The notes below the pieces were generated by a model. The model was not told the DNA's origin. It did not search any database and saw only the letters and a program-made list of their open reading frames with translations. A program made the translations under genes and the position numbers. This document shows positions 33,099 to 47,600 of a DNA stretch of 64,000 bases, in pieces; the stretch's first letter is position 1, and the number at the start of each line of letters is the position of its first letter. This DNA is from Timema cristinae (taxonomy: Eukaryota; Arthropoda; Insecta; Phasmatodea; Timematidae), in the NCBI GenBank assembly GCA_039000515.1, contig JBCFYV010000935.1, positions 61,914,346 through 61,978,345 on the forward strand, read 5' to 3'.

Positions 33099-35583
33099 AT
33101 GGAAACTAGGAAGAAATGTTTTAAATATGTTTATGATAGTAGTGAAGAAGATTCAGGTAGTAGGTTTATTCATCATTTATTAAACTATATTAATTTAATA
33201 CAACATTCTCAATTATAACTCCTATTACGCGTGTAGATATACCAAAAAATGTGTATGTGTGTGTTATATTAGAAACAACTTTATAGTCTCAAACCTACTA
33301 AGTAGTACTATTAATAACGTTCCTCTAATCTCACTTCAACATATATTAATAATCTATAGACCACCTAATTATAATACACAATCGAATTTAACCTTCCTGG
33401 AAAATAAAATTAATATTATACATTAAAACAACCTTATAATTGGTGACGTGAATAATAACGTCAAAGACTTAAATCAGACGTCTTATGAATACTTAGACTT
33501 ATTAGCAACAAATGCATATGAATGTATTAACACCTACTACCCAACTAGAATATGTAATACATCTGTATCAATTACTGACCACTTTATAACAAACTCGATT
33601 AATAATACATATAAAACGTATAGGACAGGCCTACTTTTACTAGAGCAATAAATGCTTCTACCAAACAAATTTTGGAAAAGAGTCCTAGGATGAAAAAACT
33701 ATATACCCTTTGGTTCACTAATAAACTATTCAACCTAATCTCAACTAGGGATAAATACTTTATCAAAATTAAAAATCTAGAGATAACTTAATTTATAAAC
33801 AAAACTTCTTAAATTTAAGAAACGGTCAAAACTTATAAAGAGCATTACTAAAAAGACTACACAAACAATAAGTTAGACAGAGCACTAGGGGACATAAAGA
33901 GAAATGTGGTTAGTTATTAACAACACAGCCGGTAAAACCAATAAGACATCCCAACAGGTTATTTAAAAAATTACAGATAACTGTAGCGAAAATATCATTA
34001 CCAATGACCCAACTGATGTTGCAAATATTTGCAATAAACTCTTTATAAACATTGGTCCAGAATTGGCTAAAAATATTTAAAACGTTGGATCTGTACTAAA
34101 CTTATCTATAAAAGAAAACAATGAAAGATTAAGTGAATTGAAAAAGATGGACATTTCAGAACTGCTCTCTATAATAAACACCCTCCCCAACAACTGTCTT
34201 GACAGAGAATGATAGTATAACAAATATATTTATAAAACTAGTAAAGGAAAGTATAAGTCCTATATTCTGATAAAAAAAATGAGCAAGGCTCAACATTCTT
34301 TAGTGACTATTAACAAATAATGTGTGTTCAATCCTCGGACCCATTCTTTTCTTAGTTTATATAAATGATTTATACAAAAGTAATTTGAATGTTCATATTC
34401 AGCTTTTTGCAGATGACACTTGCTTATATTATGAGAACATTAATTTAATTGTTCTACTAAATAATGTTCAATTCGAAATCCCTCATTTGCTAGACTGGAT
34501 TCATACTCTATTAATAATTTAAAAAAAACTAATCCTATTCTCAAAACCTAGCCAAAAAAGAAAATAATCATGGAAAATGAGATACCGGAATTTGTAGACT
34601 TTATTAATTATCTGGGCCTTAACTATTGACCAGCATCTCAGTCACATAAATAATATAACAAAAAAACTAATTCCTTTTGCAGGAGCATTTAGCTGATGTG
34701 CCTATTCCTTAACTAATTCAGTAAAAAGAACTCTTTAGTTTTCTTTGGTAGCCTACACTCATATCTAATATATTTGAGTAATATTTGGGGTTTTGCAACC
34801 AAATCGAGACCTAAAAGACTATCTACACTTCAGAATAGAATTATTAGATCACTATATAAATTACATGTTAAAGAATATAGAACTACTGAAATTTATAAAT
34901 ATCTGGATTTAATGCATCTTGATAAAATGATTTAATAAAAAGGCATTCTTGCTTACAAAGTAAATAAAAATAAACTTAAAGTACCCACAAATTAGAATTC
35001 CTTCAGTCTGGTCATCATACTAGGGGCTCACTTAAAATATATCATGAATCTTTTAACACTAAACTATGAAACATTCAATTTTAAATAAAATGACTATAAT
35101 ATATAATGCAATTCCAATGGATAGCACTGGCTTGAACTGACAAATTTAATTTTTTTCTAAAATATTACAAATTTTATCTTTTCCAATGAACAACTTTAAA
35201 CCCATTATACCAAAATTATGTAAAGTTTTTGACCACCTCTCCTCTATTTATGATTGAAATAGGTCTACAATACTGTAAAATGCTTCACTTAAGTCTCATC
35301 CTATTTATTTGCCTTCGTAGGTGACCTGGTGGTCTAGGGGGAAGGTGTCAGACTTCTGTGCTGGCGGCCGGGGTTCAATCCTCGGTCCCGGCACAGATTT
35401 ATCTGATTTCCAAACCCTTCCTTCACCTTTGAAAAGACATCTTGTGAATGTGGGGAATGCCAGGCCTCCACCGTGGTTCGGATTCCACGTTAAACTGTAG
35501 GTCCTCCATTTCATCTCACAATCACCCTACCATTACACATTAGCGAAAGTGCGTATAACCCGAACGGTAGTAAGACGCGGTGC

Positions 35584-35614
<31 letters not shown>

Positions 35615-38600
35615 TGCCTTCATTCACAATAATTCTAATAAATTCATCTTTTCTCAGTAAATATTTTAAAATCTATTATTATTTCCTGTATATACCTAAA
35701 TGTATTGTTTATTATTGTAATACTAATCATTTTTCTGCAACTTTTATCTTTATCTCAAAGTATTGTCCTATTAATTATTTGCTACTGTTATTTTTTTCTT
35801 TTTTATACACTTATTTTTATTTTTTTTAGTGCTTATTTCACATTTATTGATACAATGTATTCATCAATATTATCACATATATTTCAAATTATCTTATCTG
35901 TAACATTGTACCTACTGGTACTGCTTGATATTATGTTTTGTGTATTTTGCTTACAAATTTATTTATTTTTGTTTTGATTTTGTTTAATTTTATTTTATGA
36001 TAAAATATTCATGTCTTTTAATCTTTTAAAATCTAAACTTATGTAAAATTTCAATTATTATAAATCCATAGTCCTATAATAGAGCTCTAGCTCTTTGGAT
36101 CATGTAATTAATTATCAAATAATAATAATAGTAATAATATTTTTTGGCATACCAATTTAAACACTTTTTTTATTAGCAATCCTCTAAATGACTAACACAT
36201 ATTGACAGACTTTTTATTTTTGTCAAAGTTCACGACTGTAGTTCTTTAATTCATAGAGATTAACATATAAGGATTAAATAAACTTGTCATGAAAGGAGCT
36301 TCATTCTTGTCCTTAATATAATATGAAGCTCTCTGAATATAACTAGTCTAAACTTAAATAGTAGCTCACCTTTGCTAAACCTTCTAAAATTGCTTCAGAT
36401 GGTAAAAGCTATCATATTAATGTACCCAAGGTCATCTGCAAGCACAGGTCCCCATCTCAAATTTTCATCTTGTGGTTATACATGTATAAAATATTGGCAT
36501 TGCCCTAAAGAGTCATCTTATTTCTTTAAAAAAAAATCAAGATATTTATTTTACAGTTATAATGAATTAGATTGAAACAATTTAAAATATAAATTTGAGA
36601 GCAAAAATATTACATTAATTATTTCAAACTCAAAAATTAGTGGTAACCTGTGGCAATGGTTTAAGGCGTAACTTTCTCAAAAGACTGAACTGCTGATAAC
36701 AGGGAGATCGGGGTTCGAATCCTGTGCGAGTGCACTAAAGTTTTTTTTTTTCCAACAGTTTTCCATTCTCCATGAAAATGTGAGTACACTTCCTCTAAAT
36801 TAAACCTTTCACATCTCTCAACAGTAAATAACATACTTTAATCATTTATGCATGCCTTCAAACAAAGTTATTTTTTTCTTAATAAAGCATGTCTTCACTG
36901 TCTTGTTAAATATATTATTGAGGGAAAAGGTGACGTAACTCCTCCACTCCAATTTCTCCCCTCCTCTCCTGCCCCCCCTAACAACATCTCTGTTCTTGTT
37001 TAGTTTATTTTTAAGTTGTATAAACTTGGTATTTCCGGCACGACCGAAAAATTTATCATTGGTTCTCCTTTCACAGTGATGAATCGACGACTCGAGACCT
37101 GGGTGTTATGTCTGCTCTAAATTTAACTTAATTTATAAATTGTGTGCTGATAAAATCAGTCGGTTCAGCAAAGTGTTCGTAAAATACCTAACAAATAAAT
37201 AAAAGTAACCATAGTAGAGGCTATAATTACTAAGTTTTATTTATTATTTTTTCAGTTGAAAATTGTAGGGTATCAACAAGAAAAAACAAAAATAAAATAT
37301 ATACCAAAAATACGGTCTCTGAAGACAAAAATGAGGACACTGAAGATGAAGATGAAGATGAAGATGAAGAAGGAAGACAAGACAAGGAAAACCATGAGGA
37401 TAGTGTCGGCTATAAACCAACAGGTAATATACCAAATAGTAACATTGAATGTACGTTGGGTTTAATCGAATAAGTTGAAAAATGACACCTGAACACGGGA
37501 CTTGAACTCGGGACCTTTGCCTTAGCGTGCCAATGCTCTACCAATGAGCTATCTCGAGATTGTTTAATGCTCAGGGCCATTAATAGTATAGCGTTGCTTT
37601 CTTACATGTATTGGCTTTGTCTTGTGGCTCAAATTAGACGAGTTGAGTTGTTTCTTGTTGTGCAATTTGAGTAAACATTATTAAGTGTACATATTGTATA
37701 AATAAATACAAATTATCTGTTAAACTTGATGGGTACTCTCTTAGAATCCTGTGCTAACAAATAACACCATAGACTTCTTTAGAACAAATTTAAGAAAATA
37801 ACTTCAGAACTTTTTACTTTATTACTTAAAGTGAATTTACTTTTTATTGTATAGGTCTTAGTAACTAGCCAAAAGGTTAGTATTCTTACACTCACATCAA
37901 GCCAATTTCGCAATGACTAATCCTTACTCGCCCTTAGTGAGCTTATTTCCTTAGTATAGGGATGGGACCCTCAAATATCTCGAATCCTTGAGGATATTTG
38001 AGGGTATGAAAATTTCAGATTTGCAACTCAAATCCTAAAAAATAAAAAATCTTAGTTTTTCAATTGAAACTTGTTTTAAAACTCTATTACTACCTGTTGA
38101 TGAGGCTTAGCTCCAACATAATTATAGGACACACTCAAAAACCAAACCACCCCAGATCATAAAGTTTTAAAACACTTTTTCTTTTTCTTAGCACACCGCG
38201 TCTTACTACCCATTCAGGTTATACATATATACTAATTACACTAATGGTTTTAGGAATGAGGAAGGTTATATTTATATGAATTGTACCTGCACTTGCATGG
38301 AGGGAGAGATTAAAACTATTTAGGAAAAACCACCCTCATTACACCCAGCCGAGATTCAAACCTTTATCTCCCCGTCCTCGGCAGTCCAGTTTACTGAGAC
38401 TGACGCTTTAGACCATTCAACCACTGAGGCTATTACTTTAACACTTGATTGACTGTATGAATGATATAGTGAGTGGATTTTATGAAGTTTTTTTTCTTTA
38501 ACATTAATATAATATTTTTATCTTATATTATTCCATTATTTTTCTATTTCCTCTGAGGTTCATAGCTTTTTCCCAAGATTTGAATTCAATATTCGAAAGT

Positions 38601-41600
38601 TAAATGAAGATTCACATTCATAAAATAGTGTATTCGACCCAACTTTGGTATTTAAATTAAAATAAGAGTTTAATTGTATTATACTAATTGATAAAAATAT
38701 TTTCTCGCTTTAACACTATGTTAACTAATAAATTAAAATCAGGGTGTAATATTGTAATTTTTTTCTTAGATTCGTATTTATTAATTTTATTGAGATTCAT
38801 ATTGTGCCATTTATTACATTTCAGGTCTGTTTGAGAAAGGAAACATTTCAGGTCCTAATGTATTTGGGTTCAGGACGCCCAAGAAGAAAAACGCCATGGC
38901 AGAGAAAGCGGCTATATCCGCTAGTATAGTGTCCACTCCAAGCCCTGGAAGCAGCTCGAGAAATAAGCCCAGCACACCTAAGTCATACACGTTAAGCCCC
39001 AAGACACCTCGAACACCCAGAACCCCCCGATTGTCCAGTGTAATACAATCATCTCGATCACTGAATACACCACAGACGCCCCATACACCACAAACAATTG
39101 GGGTCCCTCTAGAAACGATAGCAAACACTCCATACAATCTTCGAAGGAGATTTAAATCAGGTGAGTTTAACCTTGTTCATATTCTAGATGATAGTTATTC
39201 CTGTCCTCATCGCAAGACATTGTAAGGATAATCAAGTCTCATTGATTATGGTGGGCAGGACATGCAACGTGAATGGGAGATTCTAGAACCTTGTTCAGGT
39301 ACTGATTGGCAAACCCAATGGGACGAGACATGGCCATCTTTATAGCTACAGACCAGAGTGTTAAATGTGGCAACGCCGCTTGTGACGCAATGAGGATTAG
39401 CGATCTGTTGGAGAATTATGTGAATATTTACAGTTTTCTTCATTTAAAAACTGATGAGTCACTTTGAACGATACTGACAATTAATATAAACATGTTTGAC
39501 ATTCATCATAACAAAAATACTTTAGAGCTTGAAAAATATAACAAATAAACAAGTAAATAGTAATTTTAAAATAAATTTCCTAAGTAAGGATTATGTGCTT
39601 AATGAGGTAGACTGGATAGAATGAGCTCATGATAGAGATATGGTATAATGAGATGGACTGGATAGAACAATATCACGATAGGAATAGGGTGTAGCGAGAT
39701 GGACTGGATAGAACTATCTCAAGATAGGGATAGGTAGCATACTTTTGTGAGTCATGAACTTAAGTGTCTCTAATGCCATATAGTAAGTAAGTAAACTATT
39801 TAACATTAAATATTATTTGTAATTTTTTTTAGAGAACTCGCTTTGGTGGTGCGTCATTTTCACAATAGACTGAACTGGTGATGTTGGGGAGGTTGTATTT
39901 TGAATCCTGGTCAGGTGTGCTGAGGCTGGTTTTGCCTAAACGGTTTTCCACTCCCTCCACGCAAATGCCTGTACAGTTCCTCTAAATTCAACATCCCTCA
40001 TCCCTAATACATTGTATAAATTAGTGCATAAGCATATATAACATGAACTAGTAGTAAAATGTGACATAAAAAAACTAATTTTAAGCTGGCACTGAAAGGT
40101 ATTTTTTTATAATAATATGCTAAAGTCAATCATTATAAAGGTTATGAATGAGGAGGGTAGGCTAGGAAAAATAAATCAGTATTAGCATATGGAGGAGAAA
40201 ACCACGTTTACCCATTCACTGACATTGACGAGTGCTACTCGCCACAGATTTACAGTACAGCAGGGAATTTGACGAGCGTGACTCACGGCGTATGTCCGTA
40301 TACTGACTTTGACGTATCTTTCGCGCTGTGTTATTTCAATACAATATTGTTTTGTAGTAGTTCTATGAATGTCCAACAGATGTCAGAGAAATCCAGTGCT
40401 AGATATGGTTTTATTTTTGTCTCATAGATGTCTATAGAGTAATGTGATCTTTGACATCTGTGCCATTATTATCCTTTATTAGGGACAAAAGTATAGTGTT
40501 CATTACTTCTACCTTATCTATGATTGTTTATTCACTTCGTATTTTAACATTCAAACTTTTCTTTATTTTATAAACTTAAGTGTTTTTAAACTCTTTTTTT
40601 TACATAAGTTATACATTTTATAGAGTTGTGGTTTCTAATTTAATGAATGTTATAAAGTGTTTACTGTAGGTACTTCTGTTCAAAGCTTCAAAAATTTGAA
40701 TTTTTTGAGAAAACATCCAAAATAAGGGGTAACTTTTTTTTGTGTGTATATTTTTTGTATTTTGTAATAGGTTTTTACATTATAATTTAAAATAAAAAAT
40801 AGACATTTTTGAAGGAAAAAAAATCCATCAATAAATTGGTCATCTAATGGGTTAATGTACCTGACAGATAATCCCACCTCAACCTTCCCATCAACTGCAA
40901 GCTTGACTAACAGCTTAAACTATGTGACCACTGGTGTTCTCTATTTGGTTTATCCCCATTGCTTTATGGAAATAGTAAAACCCCACCCTAATTTAATATT
41001 TATATTTCTCAGTCATAAGTCGTATGGCTGCGTGTCAAGAAGATGACGTGAGTGACATATCTGTGAGCGACAGCGAATACAATCTCAGCAGTGACGAAGT
41101 TGATAGCTCGTCAGAGGGGAGCGGTGACAAGGAAGATGATAGGTCGTCGGAGGGGAGCAAGGGAAGTGATTCCTCCTCCTGTTTAGGAAATCGCGGCACA
41201 ACTTTAGTATCGACCCGGTCTCGAGCGGTCGACAAAGTCCCACTGACATCTACCAAGAAAAGAAGGAAAGACATCAGCAGTGTGAGTTTTTATAATTTGC
41301 CTCTGGGCGACATAAACTATCAGCCGTGCTCCCCTTGCAGTTGCACAATCTACTAAAATCATCTTAATGTTAACCAGATACTCCATTTGACAAAGACATG
41401 TTTAATTAATTTGCCTCGAGCTAGTAACAGCTTTACTTTGGGAAGAGTTGGGGTCGGTTTTGTTTTTGAAAGTTTAAAAAAAATTAAAACTTGTATGGAA
41501 AAGGATTTTTACCATCAATATGTTGAACGTTGATTCACCCTATAAAAGAGAAGTTGAAGTGAGCAACCAAGGGTTTTTTAAATTTGTGGTTTAACATCCT

Positions 41601-44600
41601 AAATATTCTATTCTATCAACATTTCTTTCACATCACTGTTATATATTTGTTTTTAACTGATTGGCACATTTATTTTTGTCAGCCTAGCTCCTCTTGTATC
41701 ATCATGTATGACACATTCAGCTAGCTCTTAAACAGGTTACGTAGAGCAGAGCAGTAGGTGCTTAAAGCCAGAGGAGCAGGGCTCCCATCCATGTCCGATG
41801 AGATCTCAGATAGCTTGGTCACTACAGCGGTCATTGTGTAAAGCTGACTGTCACTTTTTCTATATTTATTTCTGAGGTAATTTAGTAAGTTATTAGGGGT
41901 ATGCAAAGTCAACTTTTTCAATTCGAATCGAACTTGAATCAAATATATGAAATATTCTTAAAGCAGGATTGAATATTTTCTTTTAGTTGTTTTATGGTTG
42001 AAAAAATATAATATTTTGATTATTTATGTTACTTTATGCACTAAAATTACTTGTAAAATGTTTTAGTGCACATTATTGTATATAATATTTTGTGTTACTC
42101 TTACAAATCAAGCTATTATCACAACATGCAATTCAATTTATTCAGATTTTTTTTCATACTAATATTAAGTTGTAATGCACAAAACAGCTCAGAATGGCTA
42201 TAATCGAACATAAATGAAGTATTTTTTTTGTCACTATATTTTATTGGTGAAAGTTTTAAAGCCAGAATTTGTTTCGAAGCCAAGTTGAAGTTTCGAAGCT
42301 TCGCAAAGCCCTAGAAGTTAGTCAAACTCAAATAGAACGACCACTCCTCTCTTCACATATACACAATATCAATGATTTACAGGTTTGCTTAAAGCCGACT
42401 CTTATACTCATAAAATTAATGCTGATATTCTGTTGACTGATGCATCTCAGATTTTACCCACTTTTATTATTATAACACATGCCATTTATGTTTGACAAAG
42501 AAACTTTTGATACTCTTAAAAATACTGTAAGTATTCACAACTTCAACTGAGTTCAAATTTCAACCTAAAAAACATTTTAAAACATGGTGATAAAGTTTTA
42601 CTTGTTAACATGGTGTCTACAAACGGGGAAAACCTGGGAAGTCAGGGAATTTTTGGATGACAGGGAAAAAAGGGAAATGTCAGGGAATTTAACTAAAAAT
42701 AAGTAAAAGTTGGGGAATTAAAAAATATGCCTAAACTATCCTATTAATTTCACAACTAAACACCAAAACAAAAGTTAATAATACCTAGATAAAATAACAT
42801 TAATTTTTTTTTAAATAACTAATAAAATCGTTTATGTTTCGTGGATACAAACTTTTTTTAATATGTGATTAACAATAAATAAAACAAAAGTCATCATCCA
42901 CTATTAAAACTGGAAAAAATGTTGCATGGAATATCTGGAAAAGTCAGGGAATTTTGTAAAATATGTTTTGTGGCCACCCTGATTAAAAAATGTGTTAATT
43001 ATCTTATCATCATCATTAACTGTCCTTCCACCATTCATCATCATTTATTTGCTTCCATTTCTCTCATCACACTTGCACTTATATCTGCTTGTCCAGTCTC
43101 TTTCTTGGTCTTCCTTGCAATATTTTCCATTCTCATTACATGATCATAACATTTCATGCTTGCTTCCTTTACTCATTATCATCATAATTATCACCACCAC
43201 CTGTAGCCGAGTCACTTTAGTAAAATGCCTCCATCTTCCTCTATCCTTCCATCAATCTTCCTCCATTAATCATTTTCATTCTTATCCTCTCTCTTATTCT
43301 CTCTCTCTCTGTTGTCTGTTCCCTGTTCCTTCCATCTCTTTCTTAGCTTCCTCTACTATCTCATGTTAATTATCTTGGACTTATTCATAGATGTCTTCTA
43401 GGTACCAGAAATGGAGGATTACTTCTCTAGATCGAGTAGCAAGGCGGTGACATCCGACCACACCTTGAATCGTTTGAAGACCCCTCGCCTGGCGCAAGGG
43501 CGGTTGCAGCATCTTCTAGGGAAAATTGAACCATCGCACAAGAACGCTATAAATTCCCTGCGCAAAGAGCATGAGTCTCAATTCCACAAGTGGATGTTAG
43601 CTTTGAGGTGAAACTAGATATTAAATATAATACATTACAGGGAAATCAAACTTTTGTTAACAAGGGTTTATTTAAATATGTCATCTTTATCAACTGTTTC
43701 CAACATGTGGCTGGGTCAATTTAATGTAATTCCTCCATCTTCCTCTGTCTTTCCACCTTTCATTTTCCTTTATTTAGGCATATGAAGCTATGACAGGCCT
43801 ACCAAGCTGGCGGGGGAAAATAATATATCGCTTGAATAAAACACTGCCACAGGCTGAAAATAGTTATGGTTGTAAAAAAAAATTATCCTTTATTTACTTT
43901 CTTTCTTTTCCTTTCTCTCACATTTTCTGTTATATCCTCATCCCATTTCTTTCATGCTCTTCCTTCCAGTCTTTTCCCTCCAAATTTCAATTTCATCATT
44001 CTCCATAGATTCGTTTCTTTTCTATCCTCGTTACATGACACCTGGATATAGGCTTGATATTTTAAATGGGACCTTGTTTTCTGGAGGTGTATCACTGAAA
44101 GAAATATCAGGTTATTTTGTTCTAAAAAAAAGTTGATATCCTTTATAAAAATTAGGAGTGTGTGCTTAGGCATCTTTAATTTTTAATCTAGTTTTATTGA
44201 GTTTTATTGAGTTTTAGTCGATTTATATGAATGTTCCATTCATGAACAATGTAATCAAACATACACTTTTAAGATTGATGAATTTTCATGGAAAAAAAGT
44301 TAGTATCAAACAATATTAACATTTAAGAAAACCAATTAAATTAAACCCTCCTTGGTGGCCGCATGGTTTAAGGCACAACTATCGTAATAGACTTGACAGC
44401 CGATGATGGGGGGATACTGGTTTGATCCTGGTCAGGTGAACTGAAGGCGGTTTTCCTTAAATGATTTTCCACTCCTCCGCCTTGCAAATTTGGGTACACT
44501 CCCTCTAAATTCAACCTTTCTCATCCTTAACACATTAGCATAGTACTCAGTACATATGTGTCTGTTCGTAATTAGTAGCAAGATGTACTTTTTTTTTAAT

Positions 44601-47600
44601 AATGACCTTTATTTAAGTGATTGTACTTGTTTTTTAGGGAAGGCTTTAGTGTGATACTTTATGGAGTTGGATCTAAAAGAATTTTACTACAGAGATTTCA
44701 AGATGAATGTTTACGAGATAAACCAGTTTTAATGGTGAACGGTTTCTTCCCTAGTCTCACCATCAAAGAGGTAACCTAATAATTTATAAACATAAAATAT
44801 ATATATATTGCCATAGAATTAGAGGTCTTTCAAGTATAATGTAAGCATCTTAGGGGGAAACGGAGGTTCGAGCTTCGCTTATTTTTGCTGAAAATGGAGT
44901 AAGAGGGAGTCATAATTTTTTATATCTATAATAATTCATGTATTCACTAATAATACTTTTTTTATTGTTTCAAAAGTTTGAAATAAAAATTTTTTTTTTA
45001 TATAGAGTGACTTTTTTAATTTTACCCTGTTTGATACATTAAATTCAAATTAATTTTACAGCAATGTTTGCTGTGAATTATTTCACACCATTAATTTACA
45101 TCTCTACGTTAATAATTACCAGCAATTTATAAATTACATAAAAAAATAATGGTTATTCCTCTGAATGAATTACAAATAAAGTCGACAAATATTACGTAAG
45201 CAAGACAGGTGGGAGAAAGTAGATTATTAGCTCAGAGGGAGGGGCTCCAAAATGGTCAAAAAGGCGCAACTTTGTACTTGCATCTGTTAATAAACTACTG
45301 TACTTTTAACCAGTCTGAATACTTCATATTGAAGCTAATAGATGGGGCTATGAGTTCATTGCTATAATATGACCATGAATCGAGCAATACATGAGAAAAT
45401 AAGTGAATAGCGAAAATATATACTTCGGATAAGAGTATATGAGTAGAAAAATGGCTGTTGGTCCTGCGTAGATCGCTGTCCTAAAAATGCGCCAGAGAAT
45501 GGGTCAAGTTAGCTAGTTTACTAGTTTATAAGCGCACTTTAAACCTAAACAAAACAAAAATAATTTAAATATTTTGTAAATTTCAGTTTTATTTTGCCAT
45601 GCCACTGAATTATTATGCTGAGAATAAATCTAATGTGTGTTCTAGATGTTAGACAGCATCACAGACGACATCTTGGAGTTAGAAAACTGTCCAGTCAACG
45701 TTCATGAATGCATCGACCGGATCGAGTTAGAATTCCGGTCTGACCCACAGTTGGAGCTATATTTTATCGTCCACAATATTGATGGTCCAACTCTACATAC
45801 ACACAAGAATCAGGAAATCTTATCAAGATTAGCCCGAGTGGACAATATCCACTTGGTGGCTTCTGTTGATCATATCAACGCTCCTCTCAGTAAGTTACTA
45901 TTATTACTATCAGATATATATTTTGAACTTAATGGAATTAAAATAATTAAGGTCATACAAAAAAAAACACTTCAAAATATACAAAACATTAACTTTACCG
46001 GTTGTCCTCTATGGGTGTGAAATGTGGTCTCTTAACTTACAAGATGAGAAAAAAATTAAGATGTTCAAAAGACAAGGAGCTTAGGAAGATATTTGGTGCA
46101 AAAAGAGGGTGAATATAGGATGGAGGTGGCTACATAATGATGAAATGCATACCCTGTACTTGTTGCAAGACATTGTTAGGATAATCAAGTCTCATAGATT
46201 ACGGTAGGCAGGAGATGCAGCACAAATGGGAGAATCTAGAACTTGGTTCAGTGTATTGACTGGCAAACCCAATGAGAAGACCTAAATGCAGATAGGAGGG
46301 TAACATTAGAATGGACTTGAAACAGATAAGAGTGTAATTAGGTGGACTGGATAGAACTAACTCAAGAAAGCGATTGGTGGCATACTTTTTCTAAGTGTGG
46401 CAATAAATATTCAAGTTTCTGATGTCATAAAGTAAGAAGTACTCATACCAAGGGAAAGTGTACTAAGGTGTTAGTCTTGCCTGGTTTGCCGGTGACAAGG
46501 TGGATATTGCTCGAATTCTGTCCGGCTATAATGAGGGTAAATTTTTTTGAATGTTTTCACACTCTTTCTTTCCCTCTACCCAAATCAGAAACATTTCTTC
46601 TAAATTCTGCCTTATAGAGATACTTTATATAAATAATTATTAATTAATTATGGTATTATCTATTATTATTTGACACATAAAGGGTGAAAAGAAGCTCAAA
46701 TACTAACTTTTGTAACTGTCAGATACCTCTCATTGCTTGCCAGTCCCTCTCTGGTGGATATTTGAGGTAATGATAGGTTCGTGTTTCAGTCTGGGACCAG
46801 AAGAAACTCAGCCGTTTCAATTTCTTGTGGTGGGATGTCACTTCTCTTCTACCATACACGAGTGAGACATCATTCGAGACGTCGATGTTGGTGCAGCACT
46901 CGGGGGCTGTGGCTTTAGCTTCACTCAGGAATGTGTTCCAATCACTCACCAGTAACGCCAGGCAGATATTTTTGATTGTGGCCAAATATCAGTTGAACAA
47001 CAAGTCCAATTCTAGCTACACAGGTAGTTTAGTCTCTTTTTCTATTAACTCATTAAAAAAATATAAATGTATGAAATAATGTTTGTAAGGAGAATGTTAA
47101 CCGTCACGAGGAGAAACAGAATAAGGAATTAAGTTATTCGGGAAAGCGTGGGGTTACAGGGAGTAAATGAGGCGGTAGAGGAAGCAAGGGTGGGATGGTA
47201 TGGTCGTGTTATGAGGATGGAGAAGGAAAGGATGCCAAAAAGAATAAATGGAGAAGAAATATAGGAAAAAAGACCACAAGTAATGCCAAGAAAGAGATGG
47301 GAGGAGCAAATAACAGAAAATGTGCAAGTGAGAGGAGAATAATGGAAGGGTAGAGGAAGATGGAGGTATTTTACTAAACCAATCCGGCCACAGGCTGGAA
47401 ACTGTTAATGATAATGATGTTGAAATAAAGTGCATTAAGCAAAATATGAGTTAATTGTAGAAAAATGCAAAACAAAAGTAAAACATTATTTATAAACCCT
47501 TCAATAGTAATCGTAGTAATAACATTGAAATACTGAAGTGTGTGTAAATGTGTTTTACTGTTTTTACTTTTATTTGTGCTTATTTTTTCTATAGTACTAT

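Noticed and set aside
37485..37565. tRNA gene candidates (also 9425, 18451, 23457, 31850, 56140)
   Set aside because: A and B boxes are present, but no sound cloverleaf or acceptor stem forms, and each is joined to a repeat body. They are SINE heads.
38814..39137. Minus-strand open frame of 107 codons
   Set aside because: It is the antisense shadow of ORC2 exon 3.
41035..41274. Minus-strand open frame
   Set aside because: It is the antisense shadow of ORC2 exon 4.
43866..44051. Hydrophobic open frame (also 35614-35977 and 15897-16224)
   Set aside because: T-rich, low-complexity intronic or intergenic DNA gives apparent membrane-like peptides with no other support.
46719..46985. Minus-strand open frame of 88 codons
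   Set aside because: It overlaps ORC2 exon 8 in antisense and has no recognisable content of its own.
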